This document shows, one piece after another, positions 8,683 to 16,934 of a stretch of DNA of 64,000 nt; position 1 is the first letter of the stretch, and every line of letters begins with the position of its first letter. Source of the stretch: DATARR01 sp034666985 (GTDB lineage Bacteria; Acidobacteriota; Thermoanaerobaculia; Multivoradales; UBA5704); the NCBI GenBank assembly GCA_034666985.1, contig JAXDKS010000057.1, positions 1 to 64,000 of the forward strand, written 5' to 3'. The notes under the pieces are model-generated. The model ran no database searches. It saw only the letters and a program-made list of their open reading frames with translations, and was not told the origin of the DNA. A program made the translations under genes and the position numbers.

Positions 8683-8708
8683 TCTCATGGTTAGATCTCA
8701 TGGTTAGA
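8683..8708 (-). repeat. 13-bp tandem duplication across the ftsA stop codon
   Basis: On the minus strand the unit TCTAACCATGAGA occurs twice in a row, the first copy containing the ftsA TAA. The second TAA lies 13 bases on and a TAG 16 bases after that, so stops occur in all three frames before ftsZ begins. Confidence 0.8.
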
Positions 8709-9942
8709 GCAGATCCGAGAACATCCCGCGCAGGCTTCCCACCATCCCGCGCACGCTGAATCCTGATTTCTTCTGCACCTTGCTCTGGCTCTCCTCCGCC
8801 CCCCGGGCGTAGAGCAGCAGCCCGGATGCCGTCGCCCAGGTGGGGCTGCTGATCACGTCGACGAGGCCGCCGAGGCCGCGGGGCAGGCCGTAGCGGACGC
8901 CGACGTTGAAGATCTGCTCGGCCATCTCGAGCAGGCCGTCGAGCTGGGCGCCGCCGCCGGTCAGCACCACTCCTCCCCTTAAGCCCTCTTCGGCGGCGTG
9001 CTTGAGGAAGTCCTCGCGAATGAGGGTGAACAGCTCTTCGGCACGCGGCTGGAGGATCTCGCAGAGCTCGCGCTTGGGGACGATCCGCGAGGTGCCGCCC
9101 GCCACGGTGGGGACGGCGATCCCCTCCTCGTCGGTGACCATGCTGGGCAGGCAGCAGCCCTGCCTGGTCTTGATGCGCTCGGCCTCGGCGAACGGGGTGC
9201 GCAGCACCATCGCCAGGTCGTTGGTGAAGTGGCCGGCGCCGATGGGGGCCACGGCGCTGTACTGGATCTCGCCCTCGGCGAAGAGGGCATACTCGGTGGT
9301 GCCGGCGCCGACGTCGATGAGCAGCACGCCCAGCTCGCGCTCGTCGGCCGAGAGCACGGCCTCGGCGGTGGCCAGCGGCTCGAACACCATCTCGACGACC
9401 TCGATGCCGGCGCGGTTGACGCTGGTCAGCAGGGTGCGCGAGCGGGTGATGTTGCCGGTCACCAGATGGACCATGACCTCCAGGCGGGTGCCGAGCATCC
9501 CTAAGGGTTCGTCGATGCCGCCCTGCTCGTCGACGATGAACTCCTGGGGGATGGCGTGGAGGATCTCGCGGTCGGACGGCAGGGCCGCGGACTGGGCCGC
9601 CTCCAGCACGCGGGCGATGTCCTGGCGGGTGATCTCGCGGTCCTTGCGGGCGACCGTGACCATGCCGCGGGAGTTGACGCTGCGGATGTCGGCGCCGGCG
9701 ACGCCGACGTAGGCGCGGGAGATCTCGACCCCGGCCATCACCTCGGCCTCTTCGCTGGCGGCCTTGAGGGCCTCCACCGTGGCCTCGACGTTGACGATGT
9801 TCCCCTTGCGCGTGCCGCGGTTGGGAGCCAGGCCTTTGCCGACCACCTCGATGCCGCCCTTGTCGTCGCGCTGGCCGATGAGCACCCCGACCTTGGAGGA
9901 GCCGATGTCGATACCGACGAAGTAAGGTTCTGTCTTGGCCAT
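8704..9942 (-). CDS. ftsA: Cell division protein FtsA
   Basis: A 412-residue actin-family ATPase that tethers FtsZ to the membrane. It opens with the phosphate-1 loop VGIDIGSSKVGVLIG, and has the 1C insertion domain, phosphate-2 loop LIDVGAGTTEYALF and adenosine motif GVVLTGGGAQLDGL. The C-terminus (RGMVGSLRGMFSDLL) is a plausible amphipathic membrane-targeting helix. The ATG at 9942 was chosen over upstream codons because the family starts close to the first beta strand. It lies between ftsQ and ftsZ. Confidence 0.97.
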   Translation of the reverse strand: MAKTEPYFVGIDIGSSKVGVLIGQRDDKGGIEVVGKGLAPNRGTRKGNIVNVEATVEALKAASEEAEVMAGVEISRAYVGVAGADIRSVNSRGMVTVARKDREITRQDIARVLEAAQSAALPSDREILHAIPQEFIVDEQGGIDEPLGMLGTRLEVMVHLVTGNITRSRTLLTSVNRAGIEVVEMVFEPLATAEAVLSADERELGVLLIDVGAGTTEYALFAEGEIQYSAVAPIGAGHFTNDLAMVLRTPFAEAERIKTRQGCCLPSMVTDEEGIAVPTVAGGTSRIVPKRELCEILQPRAEELFTLIREDFLKHAAEEGLRGGVVLTGGGAQLDGLLEMAEQIFNVGVRYGLPRGLGGLVDVISSPTWATASGLLLYARGAEESQSKVQKKSGFSVRGMVGSLRGMFSDLL

Positions 9943-9976
9943 AGCTGACCCTCTCAGTGAGTGGACCTCAAATATT

Positions 9977-10888
9977 TCAAGCTCCGGCCCCGCCCACACG
10001 GGGCGCCGGGAGCGCTGGTTGCGACGATTGCGCTGGTTGAGACAACTGCGCTGGTTGCACGACGATCCGGCGCGAGAAACGCAGGTCGACCGCTTCGATC
10101 CGCGAGTAGCGCTGGGAGAGCTGGGGAAGCAGCTCGACCAGGCGCTGCACCTTGGGTCCCACCTGGCCCGCGGTGACCAGGAGGGGGAAGGGGAGGGCGT
10201 CCGTGTGCAGCCGGAAGTCCTCCTCTCCCAGGACTTCGATCTGCCTCAGCTTCGCCGCCCAGCCGGGCTGCACCCGGCCCAGCTCGGCGGCCACCTGGAG
10301 GGCCGTGGCGATGTCGTCCGGATGGTTGGCCGGATGGGAATCGGGGACGAAGCTCACCACCAGCAGACCGGCCTTGCGCGCCTCTTCGAGCTCCGCCGGG
10401 GTGGCGACCGGCGCGATGGGCCGGCCGGCCGGGTCGGCGTAGGCCAGGGTCTCGCCGGAAAGGAGCAGGGCCACGGCCCGGCGCTCCGCCACCTTCACCC
10501 GCAGGCCGTCCGGCAGCTCTTTTTCCATCTCGACCTTCTCGATCCACGGATTGCGCTGCAGCCGCGCCGTGGTGTCCGCGAGGGAGAGGCGCACGAGATT
10601 GCGCCCCTTGAGAGGAGCCAGAGCCTGCCGCACCCAGGCGGTGTTGACGCGCCGCGACGGTCCCACACCCACGTCGATATTGCGGAGCCGGAACATGGGC
10701 GCGGTCAGGACCCAGTAGACCAGCCCCGTGGGCAGCGCCACCATGACCACCGCCGCGGTGAGCGGGCGCAGGAGAGCCAGCACGATGCTCTTCCGCTTGC
10801 GGCGCGGCGGCGTGCCACGGCGGCGGAAGTCCTGGTGGAAGTCCAGGATCCGCGCGCCGGCGTCGGACGTCGCGGCGACGGTCGTCAT
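9977..10888 (-). CDS. ftsQ: Cell division protein FtsQ
   Basis: A 303-residue bitopic membrane protein. A basic N-terminus (PPRRKRKS) precedes one membrane span (about 38-58), then a POTRA domain (FRLRNIDVGVGPSRRV) and the FtsQ beta domain with NPWIEKVEMEKELPDGL. It would link early and late divisome proteins. Its ATG overlaps the murC stop as ATGA. The extreme C-terminus is built from an 18-bp DNA repeat (GCGCTGGTTG at 10012, 10030 and 10048), giving QPAQ/SQPA repeats not expected in the family. Confidence 0.92.
   Translation of the reverse strand: MTTVAATSDAGARILDFHQDFRRRGTPPRRKRKSIVLALLRPLTAAVVMVALPTGLVYWVLTAPMFRLRNIDVGVGPSRRVNTAWVRQALAPLKGRNLVRLSLADTTARLQRNPWIEKVEMEKELPDGLRVKVAERRAVALLLSGETLAYADPAGRPIAPVATPAELEEARKAGLLVVSFVPDSHPANHPDDIATALQVAAELGRVQPGWAAKLRQIEVLGEEDFRLHTDALPFPLLVTAGQVGPKVQRLVELLPQLSQRYSRIEAVDLRFSRRIVVQPAQLSQPAQSSQPALPAPRVGGAGA
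10012..10065 (-). repeat. 18-bp repeat in the ftsQ 3' end
   Basis: The decamer GCGCTGGTTG recurs every 18 bases at 10012, 10030 and 10048, each time inside the coding sequence of the FtsQ tail. It adds six residues per unit without changing frame. Confidence 0.75.
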
Positions 10889-12303
10889 GCCTTCACCTCT
10901 TCGGCGGCCAGCGTCTGGGCCAGCTCGCGGGCCAGTCGATTGATGTCGCCCGCTCCCAGGGTGATCACCACGTCGCCCGCGGCCACCTCGTCGCGCAGCA
11001 GGTCCGGCGCGTCCTTCCACGCCGGGCAGTAGCGGACGTTGCGATGGCCGCTGCGCATGGCCGCCTCGACCACCAGCTCGCCCGTGACGCCGGGGATGGG
11101 CTTCTCGCGGGAGGGGTAGACGTCCGTCACCACCGCCATGTCGGCCCCCAGCAGGGCGCGGCCGAAGCCCTCGGCCTGGTCCTGGGTGCGGGAGAAGAGA
11201 TGGGGCTGGAAGACGGCGAAGACCCGGCCCCCGGGGAAGGTCTGGCGCGCGGCCTGGAGCGTGGCTTCGACCTCCGTGGGGTGGTGGGCGTAGTCGTCCA
11301 CCACGGCGGCGCCGCGCCAGGAGCCCAGGTGCTCGAAGCGGCGGTGCACGCCCTCGAAGCCCGCGAGGGCCCGGGCGATGGTGTCGAAGCCGATGCGCAG
11401 CGAGAGCCCCACGCCCACGGCCGCCAAGGCGTTGCGCACGTTGTGCCGGCCGGGGATGGGCAGCTCGATGCGGCCGAGGTCGATGCGGCCCAGCAGGCGG
11501 TCCCCCCGCAACCGGACGCCGAAGCGGCTGCCACCGGCGTGGGGCTCCAGGTCCACGGCCGAGAGGTCGGCCTGGGGCGAGAAGCCGTAGGTGATGATGC
11601 GGCGGTCGGACACGCGCGGCAGGATCTCCTGGATGTTGGGATCGTCCAGGCAGACGATCAGCCGGCCGAAGAAGGGGACGCGGTTGGCGAACTCGACGAA
11701 GGCCTCCTCGATCGCCTCCAGGCTGCCGTAGGTGTCCAGGTGGTCGCGGTCGATGTTGGTGATCACCGCGATGACCGGGGTCAGGCGCAGGAAGCTGCGG
11801 TCGAACTCGTCGGCCTCGGCCACCAGGTAGTCGCTCTTGCCCAGGCGCGCGCCGGTGCCCAGGAGGCGCAGGCGGCCGCCCACGATCACGGTGGGATCGA
11901 GCCCCGCCTCGGTGAGGACGGTCCCCACCAGCGAGGTGGTGGTGGTCTTGCCATGGGTGCCGGCAACGCCGATGCCGTACTTGAGGCGCATCAGCTCGCC
12001 CAGCATCTCCGCCCGCCGCACGACGGTGATGCCGCGGCGCCGGGCCTCGCGGACCTCGGCGTTGTCCTCGGCCACCGCGGAGGAGATGACCACCAGCTCG
12101 GTCCCCTCCAGGTGATCCGGCGAGTGCCCCTGCTCGATGCGGGCGCCCATCTGCGCCAGCCGCTCGGTAGCTTCGCCCAGGGAGAGGTCGCAGCCGCTCA
12201 CCTCCAGGTCGTACTCCAGGAGGATCTCGGCGATGCCGCTCATGCCGGCGCCGCCGATGCCCACGAAGTGGATGCGCGACAGGTCGGTGAACCGGTTGAA
12301 CAT
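10885..12303 (-). CDS. murC: UDP-N-acetylmuramate-L-alanine ligase MurC
   Basis: A 472-residue cytoplasmic ligase that adds the first L-alanine to UDP-MurNAc. The N-terminal Rossmann region has IHFVGIGGAGMSGIAE, the central ATP loop AGTHGKTTTTSLVG is at about 114-127, and the C-terminal domain has DDYAHHPTEV and FQPHLFSRT. The ATG at 12303 overlaps the murG stop (TGATG). The gene leads straight into ftsQ with no murB or ddl between them, unlike many dcw clusters. Confidence 0.97.
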   Translation of the reverse strand: MFNRFTDLSRIHFVGIGGAGMSGIAEILLEYDLEVSGCDLSLGEATERLAQMGARIEQGHSPDHLEGTELVVISSAVAEDNAEVREARRRGITVVRRAEMLGELMRLKYGIGVAGTHGKTTTTSLVGTVLTEAGLDPTVIVGGRLRLLGTGARLGKSDYLVAEADEFDRSFLRLTPVIAVITNIDRDHLDTYGSLEAIEEAFVEFANRVPFFGRLIVCLDDPNIQEILPRVSDRRIITYGFSPQADLSAVDLEPHAGGSRFGVRLRGDRLLGRIDLGRIELPIPGRHNVRNALAAVGVGLSLRIGFDTIARALAGFEGVHRRFEHLGSWRGAAVVDDYAHHPTEVEATLQAARQTFPGGRVFAVFQPHLFSRTQDQAEGFGRALLGADMAVVTDVYPSREKPIPGVTGELVVEAAMRSGHRNVRYCPAWKDAPDLLRDEVAAGDVVITLGAGDINRLARELAQTLAAEEVKA

Positions 12304-13400
12304 CAGCGCACCCCTCCCAGCTCGGCGATCTCCGCGAGATGGTCCGCGATGTCCGCCGCGGCACGGGGACGGGCGAGCGAGCGGGCGGCGCGGGCCATGG
12401 CGGCGAGGCGGGGGCGGTCCGCCAGCAGCCCGGCCACCCGGCCGGCGAGGATCTCGGCGGAGAATTGAGTCGAGGGGATCAGCTCGGCGCCGCCGGCCTC
12501 GGCGAGCAGGCGGGCGTTGTCCATCTGATGACCTTGGGCGATGGCCAGGGGGACGAGAACCGAGGGCCGGCCCGCGGCGCAGATCTCCGCCAGGGTGATG
12601 GCCCCGGCCCGCGACACCAGCAGGTGGCTCGCCGCCATGGCCCCGGCCACGTCGTCGAGGAACGGGACGACGGTGACGCGCTCGCCGAGCCCTTCCTTTA
12701 TATAGAGAGCCTTCGCCGCCTCCAGGTTCCGGGCTCCCGTCTGGTGGAGGATGGAGAGTTCGGGCAGCCGTTCCATCAGGAGCTTCGCCGCAGTCGGCAG
12801 GGCCTGGTTGATCTGCTGCGCTCCCTGGCTGCCGCCCAGCACCAGGAGGCGCGGGGGACCGGCGGGGAGATCCAACGGCACGGAGAAGAACGCGGCGCGG
12901 ACCGGGACGCCCGTGAGCCGGGAGGGACACTTGAGGTCCGCCATGGTCTCGCGGTAGCCCACGTCCGCGGCCGTGGCCCAGCGGGAGAGCCAGCGGTTGG
13001 CGACGCCGGCCTTGCCGTTGGGCTCCAGCAGCAGCACGGGCCGGCGGGCGAGACGGGCGCCCACCACGGCCGGCGCCGAGACGTAGCCGCCCGTGCCCAG
13101 CACCACGTGAGCGCCGATCTCCCGAATCAGCCGCTTGGCCGATCCGGCCGAGCGGACCAGGGTCCCCAGGGCTCCGACCTTGCCGGCGAAGCCGCGCCCC
13201 ACGAAGGCCCGGGCCGGTAGTGGATGAAAGGAGATCCCCCGCTCGCCCACCAGGCGCTCCTCCAATCCCTCCTTCATGCCCGTGAAGCTCACGCGCCACC
13301 CCCGAGCCCGCAGCTCTTCGCCGACCGCGAGAGCCGGGAAGACGTGGCCGCCCGTGCCGCCGCCGGCGAGGAGGACGTGAAGGGGGTTCGGGTCGGCCAT
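12303..13400 (-). CDS. murG: UDP-GlcNAc:lipid I transferase MurG
   Basis: A 365-residue GT28 glycosyltransferase acting at the inner face of the membrane, making lipid II. The N-terminal glycine-rich loop GGGTGGHVFPAL, the GTGGYVSAP segment and the C-terminal donor-binding block (LGGSQGAQQIN, SRAGAITLAEI, QMDNA) are all present. I use the ATG at 13400 (MADPNPL); a GTG at 13412 would add four residues. It lies 24 bases after ftsW and overlaps murC. Confidence 0.96.
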   Translation of the reverse strand: MADPNPLHVLLAGGGTGGHVFPALAVGEELRARGWRVSFTGMKEGLEERLVGERGISFHPLPARAFVGRGFAGKVGALGTLVRSAGSAKRLIREIGAHVVLGTGGYVSAPAVVGARLARRPVLLLEPNGKAGVANRWLSRWATAADVGYRETMADLKCPSRLTGVPVRAAFFSVPLDLPAGPPRLLVLGGSQGAQQINQALPTAAKLLMERLPELSILHQTGARNLEAAKALYIKEGLGERVTVVPFLDDVAGAMAASHLLVSRAGAITLAEICAAGRPSVLVPLAIAQGHQMDNARLLAEAGGAELIPSTQFSAEILAGRVAGLLADRPRLAAMARAARSLARPRAAADIADHLAEIAELGGVR

Positions 13401-13424
13401 CTCATCGTTCACCAGGTCATTCCG

Positions 13425-14507
13425 TCATGCGTGCTGCGAAAGGTTGAGGAGGACGCCGCAGATGCACAGGGTCACCACCAGCGACGAGCCGCCATAGGAG
13501 ATGAAGGGGAGCGGGATGCCCTTGGTGGGCAGCAGCGCCACGGTGACGCTGACGTTGAGCAGGGCCTGGATCACCAGCACGCCGGTGAGGCCCCAGCCAA
13601 GGTAGCGGCCGAAGGCGTCCGGAGCCTTGGCGCCCGCGGCGAGCCCTCGCCAGGCGATCACGGCGAAGGCGGTCACGACGGCCAGCGCGCCGATCATCCC
13701 CAGCTCCTCGGCCACGATGGAGAAGATGAAGTCCGACTCCGGATGAGGGAGGAAGAAGAGCTTCTGCACGCTCTTGCCCGGCCCCAGGCCGAAGACGCCG
13801 CCCGAGCCCACGGCGATGAGCGACTGCAGAGCCTGGAAGCCGCTGCCCAGGGGGTCCTTCTCCGGATCGAGGAAGGCGAAAAGCCGCTGCCGGCGGTAGG
13901 GCTCCATCATCACCAGCGCGCCGAGGAGGGGCGGCACGACGGCCAGGGCCGCCAGGATGTAGCGCCAGGAGAGCCCGGCCATGAAGATCATCAGGAAGAA
14001 GGTGGCGCAGAGGAGAACGGCCGTGCCCATGTCCGGCTCGAGGAGGATCAGCGACGCCGTGAGGGCGGTGAAGAATCCGGCCGGCAGCAGGAACGAGAGC
14101 TCGTTGACCCGCTCCTGCTTCTTCTCGATCTGGTAGGCGAGGAACGGGATGAGCGCCAGCTTGGCCAGCTCCGAGGGCTGGATCGAGATGCCGGCGATGA
14201 AGAACCACCGGCGGGTGGCGTTGAGCTGGGGCGAGAAGAGCACGCCCACCAGCAGCACCAGGCACATGCCCAGCAGCGTGTAGATGACGGCCGGCTCGCG
14301 CAGGCGGCGGTAGTCGACGTGCATCAGCCAGGCCATCAGCACCAGGCCCAGGCCGGCGGCCAGCGACTGCTTGACGAGGAAGTGGGTGATGACGCCCTGG
14401 TCGTGGGAGAGGGCGGCGCTCGCCGAGTACACCATGACCAGGCCGAAGAACATCAGCAGGACCACGGTGGTGAAGAGCACCTTGTCAAAGGCGAGCTTCT
14501 TCGCCAT
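13425..14507 (-). CDS. ftsW: SEDS lipid II polymerase FtsW
   Basis: A 360-residue protein with about ten membrane spans. SEDS hallmarks include WFFIAGISIQPSELAKLALI, LLEPDMGTAVLL, and the C-terminal GIPLPFISYGGSSL. It polymerises lipid II into septal glycan with its partner FtsI. The ATG at 14507 lies inside the end of murD (23-base overlap). FtsW rather than RodA is inferred from the dcw context. Confidence 0.95.
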   Translation of the reverse strand: MAKKLAFDKVLFTTVVLLMFFGLVMVYSASAALSHDQGVITHFLVKQSLAAGLGLVLMAWLMHVDYRRLREPAVIYTLLGMCLVLLVGVLFSPQLNATRRWFFIAGISIQPSELAKLALIPFLAYQIEKKQERVNELSFLLPAGFFTALTASLILLEPDMGTAVLLCATFFLMIFMAGLSWRYILAALAVVPPLLGALVMMEPYRRQRLFAFLDPEKDPLGSGFQALQSLIAVGSGGVFGLGPGKSVQKLFFLPHPESDFIFSIVAEELGMIGALAVVTAFAVIAWRGLAAGAKAPDAFGRYLGWGLTGVLVIQALLNVSVTVALLPTKGIPLPFISYGGSSLVVTLCICGVLLNLSQHA

Positions 14508-15852
14508 GCGGCGGCCCTCCCAGAAGATCTTGGACCAAGCCTTGGAAGACCTGGCCGCGGTGCATGAAGTTCCTGAACTGATCGAAGCTGGCACAGGCCG
14601 GGGACAGGACCACGACCTCGCCCGGCTGCGCCTGGCGGGCGGCGGAGGCCACGGCACGGTCCATGGTCCCCGGCGTCTCGTGGGGGACGGTCGCGCCCAG
14701 GGCCTGCTCGAAATCGGGGGCGGACTCGCCGATGAGGTAGGCCCGGCGCGCCTTGCGCCGCACCAGGGGCTCCAGCACGGAGAGGTCCGCGCCCTTGTTG
14801 CGGCCGCCCAGGATGAGGTGGACGGTGCCGTCCGCGAAGCCCTCGATGGACTTGAGGGTGGCGGCCGGGTTCGTCCCCTTCGAATCGTCGTAGAAAGTGA
14901 CGCCGTCCCGCTCCCCCACCTTCTCAAGGCGGTGAGGCAGGCCCGTGAAGCCGCGGAGGGCGGCGGCGATGGCGGCGGGCTGCACGCCCACGGCCCGGGC
15001 CAGCAAGGCCGCGGCCATGGCGTTCTCCAGGTTCTGGACGCCGGCCAGGGGAACGTCCGCAGCGTGGAACAGCTCGATCTCCTCTTCTCCAGGGGAGACC
15101 TCGATCACCCGGCCATCCGCCGTGGCGAAGCAGCCATCCTCCACTCGGGAGAGACGCGAGAAGAGGCGGCGCCGGGCGCGGGTCGGGGTGCGCAGGGTCT
15201 CGGGGTCGTCCGCGTTGAGCACGGCCACGTCCCCTTCGTCCATGTCGCGGAAGAGGCGGCGCTTGGCGGCGGCGTAGGCCGCCATGCTGCCGTAGCGATC
15301 CAGATGGTCCTCGGCGAGATTGAGGAGGGCTGCGGCCTTGGGGCGGAGGGTGACGATCCCCTCGATCTGGAAGCTCGACAGCTCCACCACGAACACGCGG
15401 CCCGGTGGCCCGTCCACCTTGTCGGCCAGCGGCTCGCCGATGTTGCCGCAGACCTCGACGGGCAGGCCCGCGGCGCGCACCATGGCGCCGGCCATGGCCG
15501 TCGTGGTGCTCTTGCCGTTGCTGCCGGTGATGGCCACCACGGGGCCGTTCAGGAACGGGAAGGCCAGCTCCACCTCAGCGATGATGGGCACGCCCCGACG
15601 GCGGGCCTCCTCCAGGATGGGCTTGTCCAGGGGCACGCCCGGAGAGACCACGACGAGATCGATGCCCGGCGGGAGCTCGCGGACCAGCTCAACCTTTCCT
15701 GCCAGCTCGCCCGCATCGACCGCCTTGTCGTCCACCGCCAGCACCGTCGCACCATGCGCCAGGAGCAGGCGCGCGGCGGCGCGGCCGGAGAGCCCCAGGC
15801 CGTAGACCAGCACCCGCTCGAAGCGGCCGGAGGGAGTCCAGGGTCCGTTCAT
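14485..15852 (-). CDS. murD: UDP-MurNAc-L-Ala:D-Glu ligase MurD
   Basis: A 455-residue Mur ligase that adds D-glutamate. An N-terminal Rossmann domain (VYGLGLSGRAAARLL) is followed by the ATP loop GSNGKSTTT at 110-118, GNIGEPL, and the C-terminal DDSKGTNPAATLKSI and LILGG blocks characteristic of MurD. The ATG at 15852 overlaps the mraY stop (ATGA). Confidence 0.97.
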   Translation of the reverse strand: MNGPWTPSGRFERVLVYGLGLSGRAAARLLLAHGATVLAVDDKAVDAGELAGKVELVRELPPGIDLVVVSPGVPLDKPILEEARRRGVPIIAEVELAFPFLNGPVVAITGSNGKSTTTAMAGAMVRAAGLPVEVCGNIGEPLADKVDGPPGRVFVVELSSFQIEGIVTLRPKAAALLNLAEDHLDRYGSMAAYAAAKRRLFRDMDEGDVAVLNADDPETLRTPTRARRRLFSRLSRVEDGCFATADGRVIEVSPGEEEIELFHAADVPLAGVQNLENAMAAALLARAVGVQPAAIAAALRGFTGLPHRLEKVGERDGVTFYDDSKGTNPAATLKSIEGFADGTVHLILGGRNKGADLSVLEPLVRRKARRAYLIGESAPDFEQALGATVPHETPGTMDRAVASAARQAQPGEVVVLSPACASFDQFRNFMHRGQVFQGLVQDLLGGPPHGEEARL

Positions 15853-16934
15853 CGCAGCTTCAGGGTGGAGAGCGAGAGGAGTGCAAAGAGGATCGAGAGG
15901 ATCCAGAAGCGCACGATGACCTTCGGCTCCGCCCAGCCGGAGAGCTCGAAGTGGTGGTGGAGAGGCGACATGCGGAACACCCGCTTGCCGCGCAGCTTGA
16001 ACGAGGCCACCTGGATGATGACCGACATCGCCTCCAGGACGAACACACCACCCACCAGCACGAGCAGGATCTCCTGCTTGGCGAGCACGGCGACGCTGCC
16101 GATGGCAGCCCCCAGCGACAGCGAGCCCACGTCGCCCATGAACACCTCGGCCGGATGCGAGTTGAACCAGAGGAAGCCGATCCCCGCCCCCACCATGGCA
16201 CCGCAGAAGACCGCCGCCTCGCCGACGCCCGGCACGTAGGAGATCTGGAGGTAGTTGGAGATCAGCCGGTTGCCGGCGACGTAGGTGAAGACGGCGTAGG
16301 TGGCGGCGGCGACCGACGTGGCGCCGATGGCGAGGCCGTCCAGCCCATCCGTCAGGTTCACGCCGTTCGAGACCCCCACCAGCACGAAGGCCACGAAGGG
16401 GATGTAGAAGTAGCTCAGGTGGAGCACCAGACGCTTGATGAAGGGGAAGGTGAGGGTCGGGTTGAACGCGCCCTCCGCGGGCAGGTACAGCAGGGCCATG
16501 GCGAAGACGATGCCGGCGAGGGCCTGGAGCAGGAACTTGGTGCGCGCGGTCAGCCCCAGGTTGCGGCGGTTCCTCACCTTGAGGTAGTCGTCCGCGAAGC
16601 CGATGGCGCCGTAGGCCGTGGTCACCAGGACCACCAGCCAGACGTAGACGTTCCGGAGGTCCGCCCAGAGCAAGGTCGGCACCAGGGTGGCGAACAGGAT
16701 GAGCAGGCCGCCCATGGTGGGCGTACCCGCCTTCACCAGGTGGGCCTGGGGGCCCACGTCGCGGATGTTCTGCCCCACCGAGAGGCGGCGCAGGGTACGG
16801 ATGAAGCGCGGCCCGAAGATCCAGGAGAGGAGCAGCGCGGTGACGATCGCCGCCGCCACCCGGAAGGTGATGTAGCGGAAGACGTTGAACGCCGGGATCC
16901 GGTCGTGCAGCGGATAGAGGAGCCAGTAGATCAT
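15849..16934 (-). CDS. mraY: Phospho-MurNAc-pentapeptide transferase MraY
   Basis: A 361-residue, ten-span membrane enzyme that transfers phospho-MurNAc-pentapeptide to undecaprenyl phosphate, giving lipid I. Catalytic-site segments visible are GTPTMGGLLIL, FADDYLKV (aspartate pair), NLTDGLDGLA and the C-terminal MSPLHHHFELSGW. ATG start overlapping the murF stop by four bases. Confidence 0.98.
   Translation of the reverse strand: MIYWLLYPLHDRIPAFNVFRYITFRVAAAIVTALLLSWIFGPRFIRTLRRLSVGQNIRDVGPQAHLVKAGTPTMGGLLILFATLVPTLLWADLRNVYVWLVVLVTTAYGAIGFADDYLKVRNRRNLGLTARTKFLLQALAGIVFAMALLYLPAEGAFNPTLTFPFIKRLVLHLSYFYIPFVAFVLVGVSNGVNLTDGLDGLAIGATSVAAATYAVFTYVAGNRLISNYLQISYVPGVGEAAVFCGAMVGAGIGFLWFNSHPAEVFMGDVGSLSLGAAIGSVAVLAKQEILLVLVGGVFVLEAMSVIIQVASFKLRGKRVFRMSPLHHHFELSGWAEPKVIVRFWILSILFALLSLSTLKLR

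Noticed and set aside
7189..8694. A 501-codon open frame on the plus strand opposite ftsZ
   Set aside because: It is the antisense of a certain gene in very GC-rich DNA, has low-complexity Gly/Asp/His composition and no domain. Similar long antisense frames lie opposite murC, murG, ftsI, mfd, lepA, parC and pilQ and were rejected likewise.
10885..13299. A single 804-codon frame covering murG and murC, and similar long frames at 9977-12364, 13425-14927 and 14485-16965
   Set aside because: The first part of each is an out-of-frame reading of the upstream gene; conserved starts and overlaps define the true genes.
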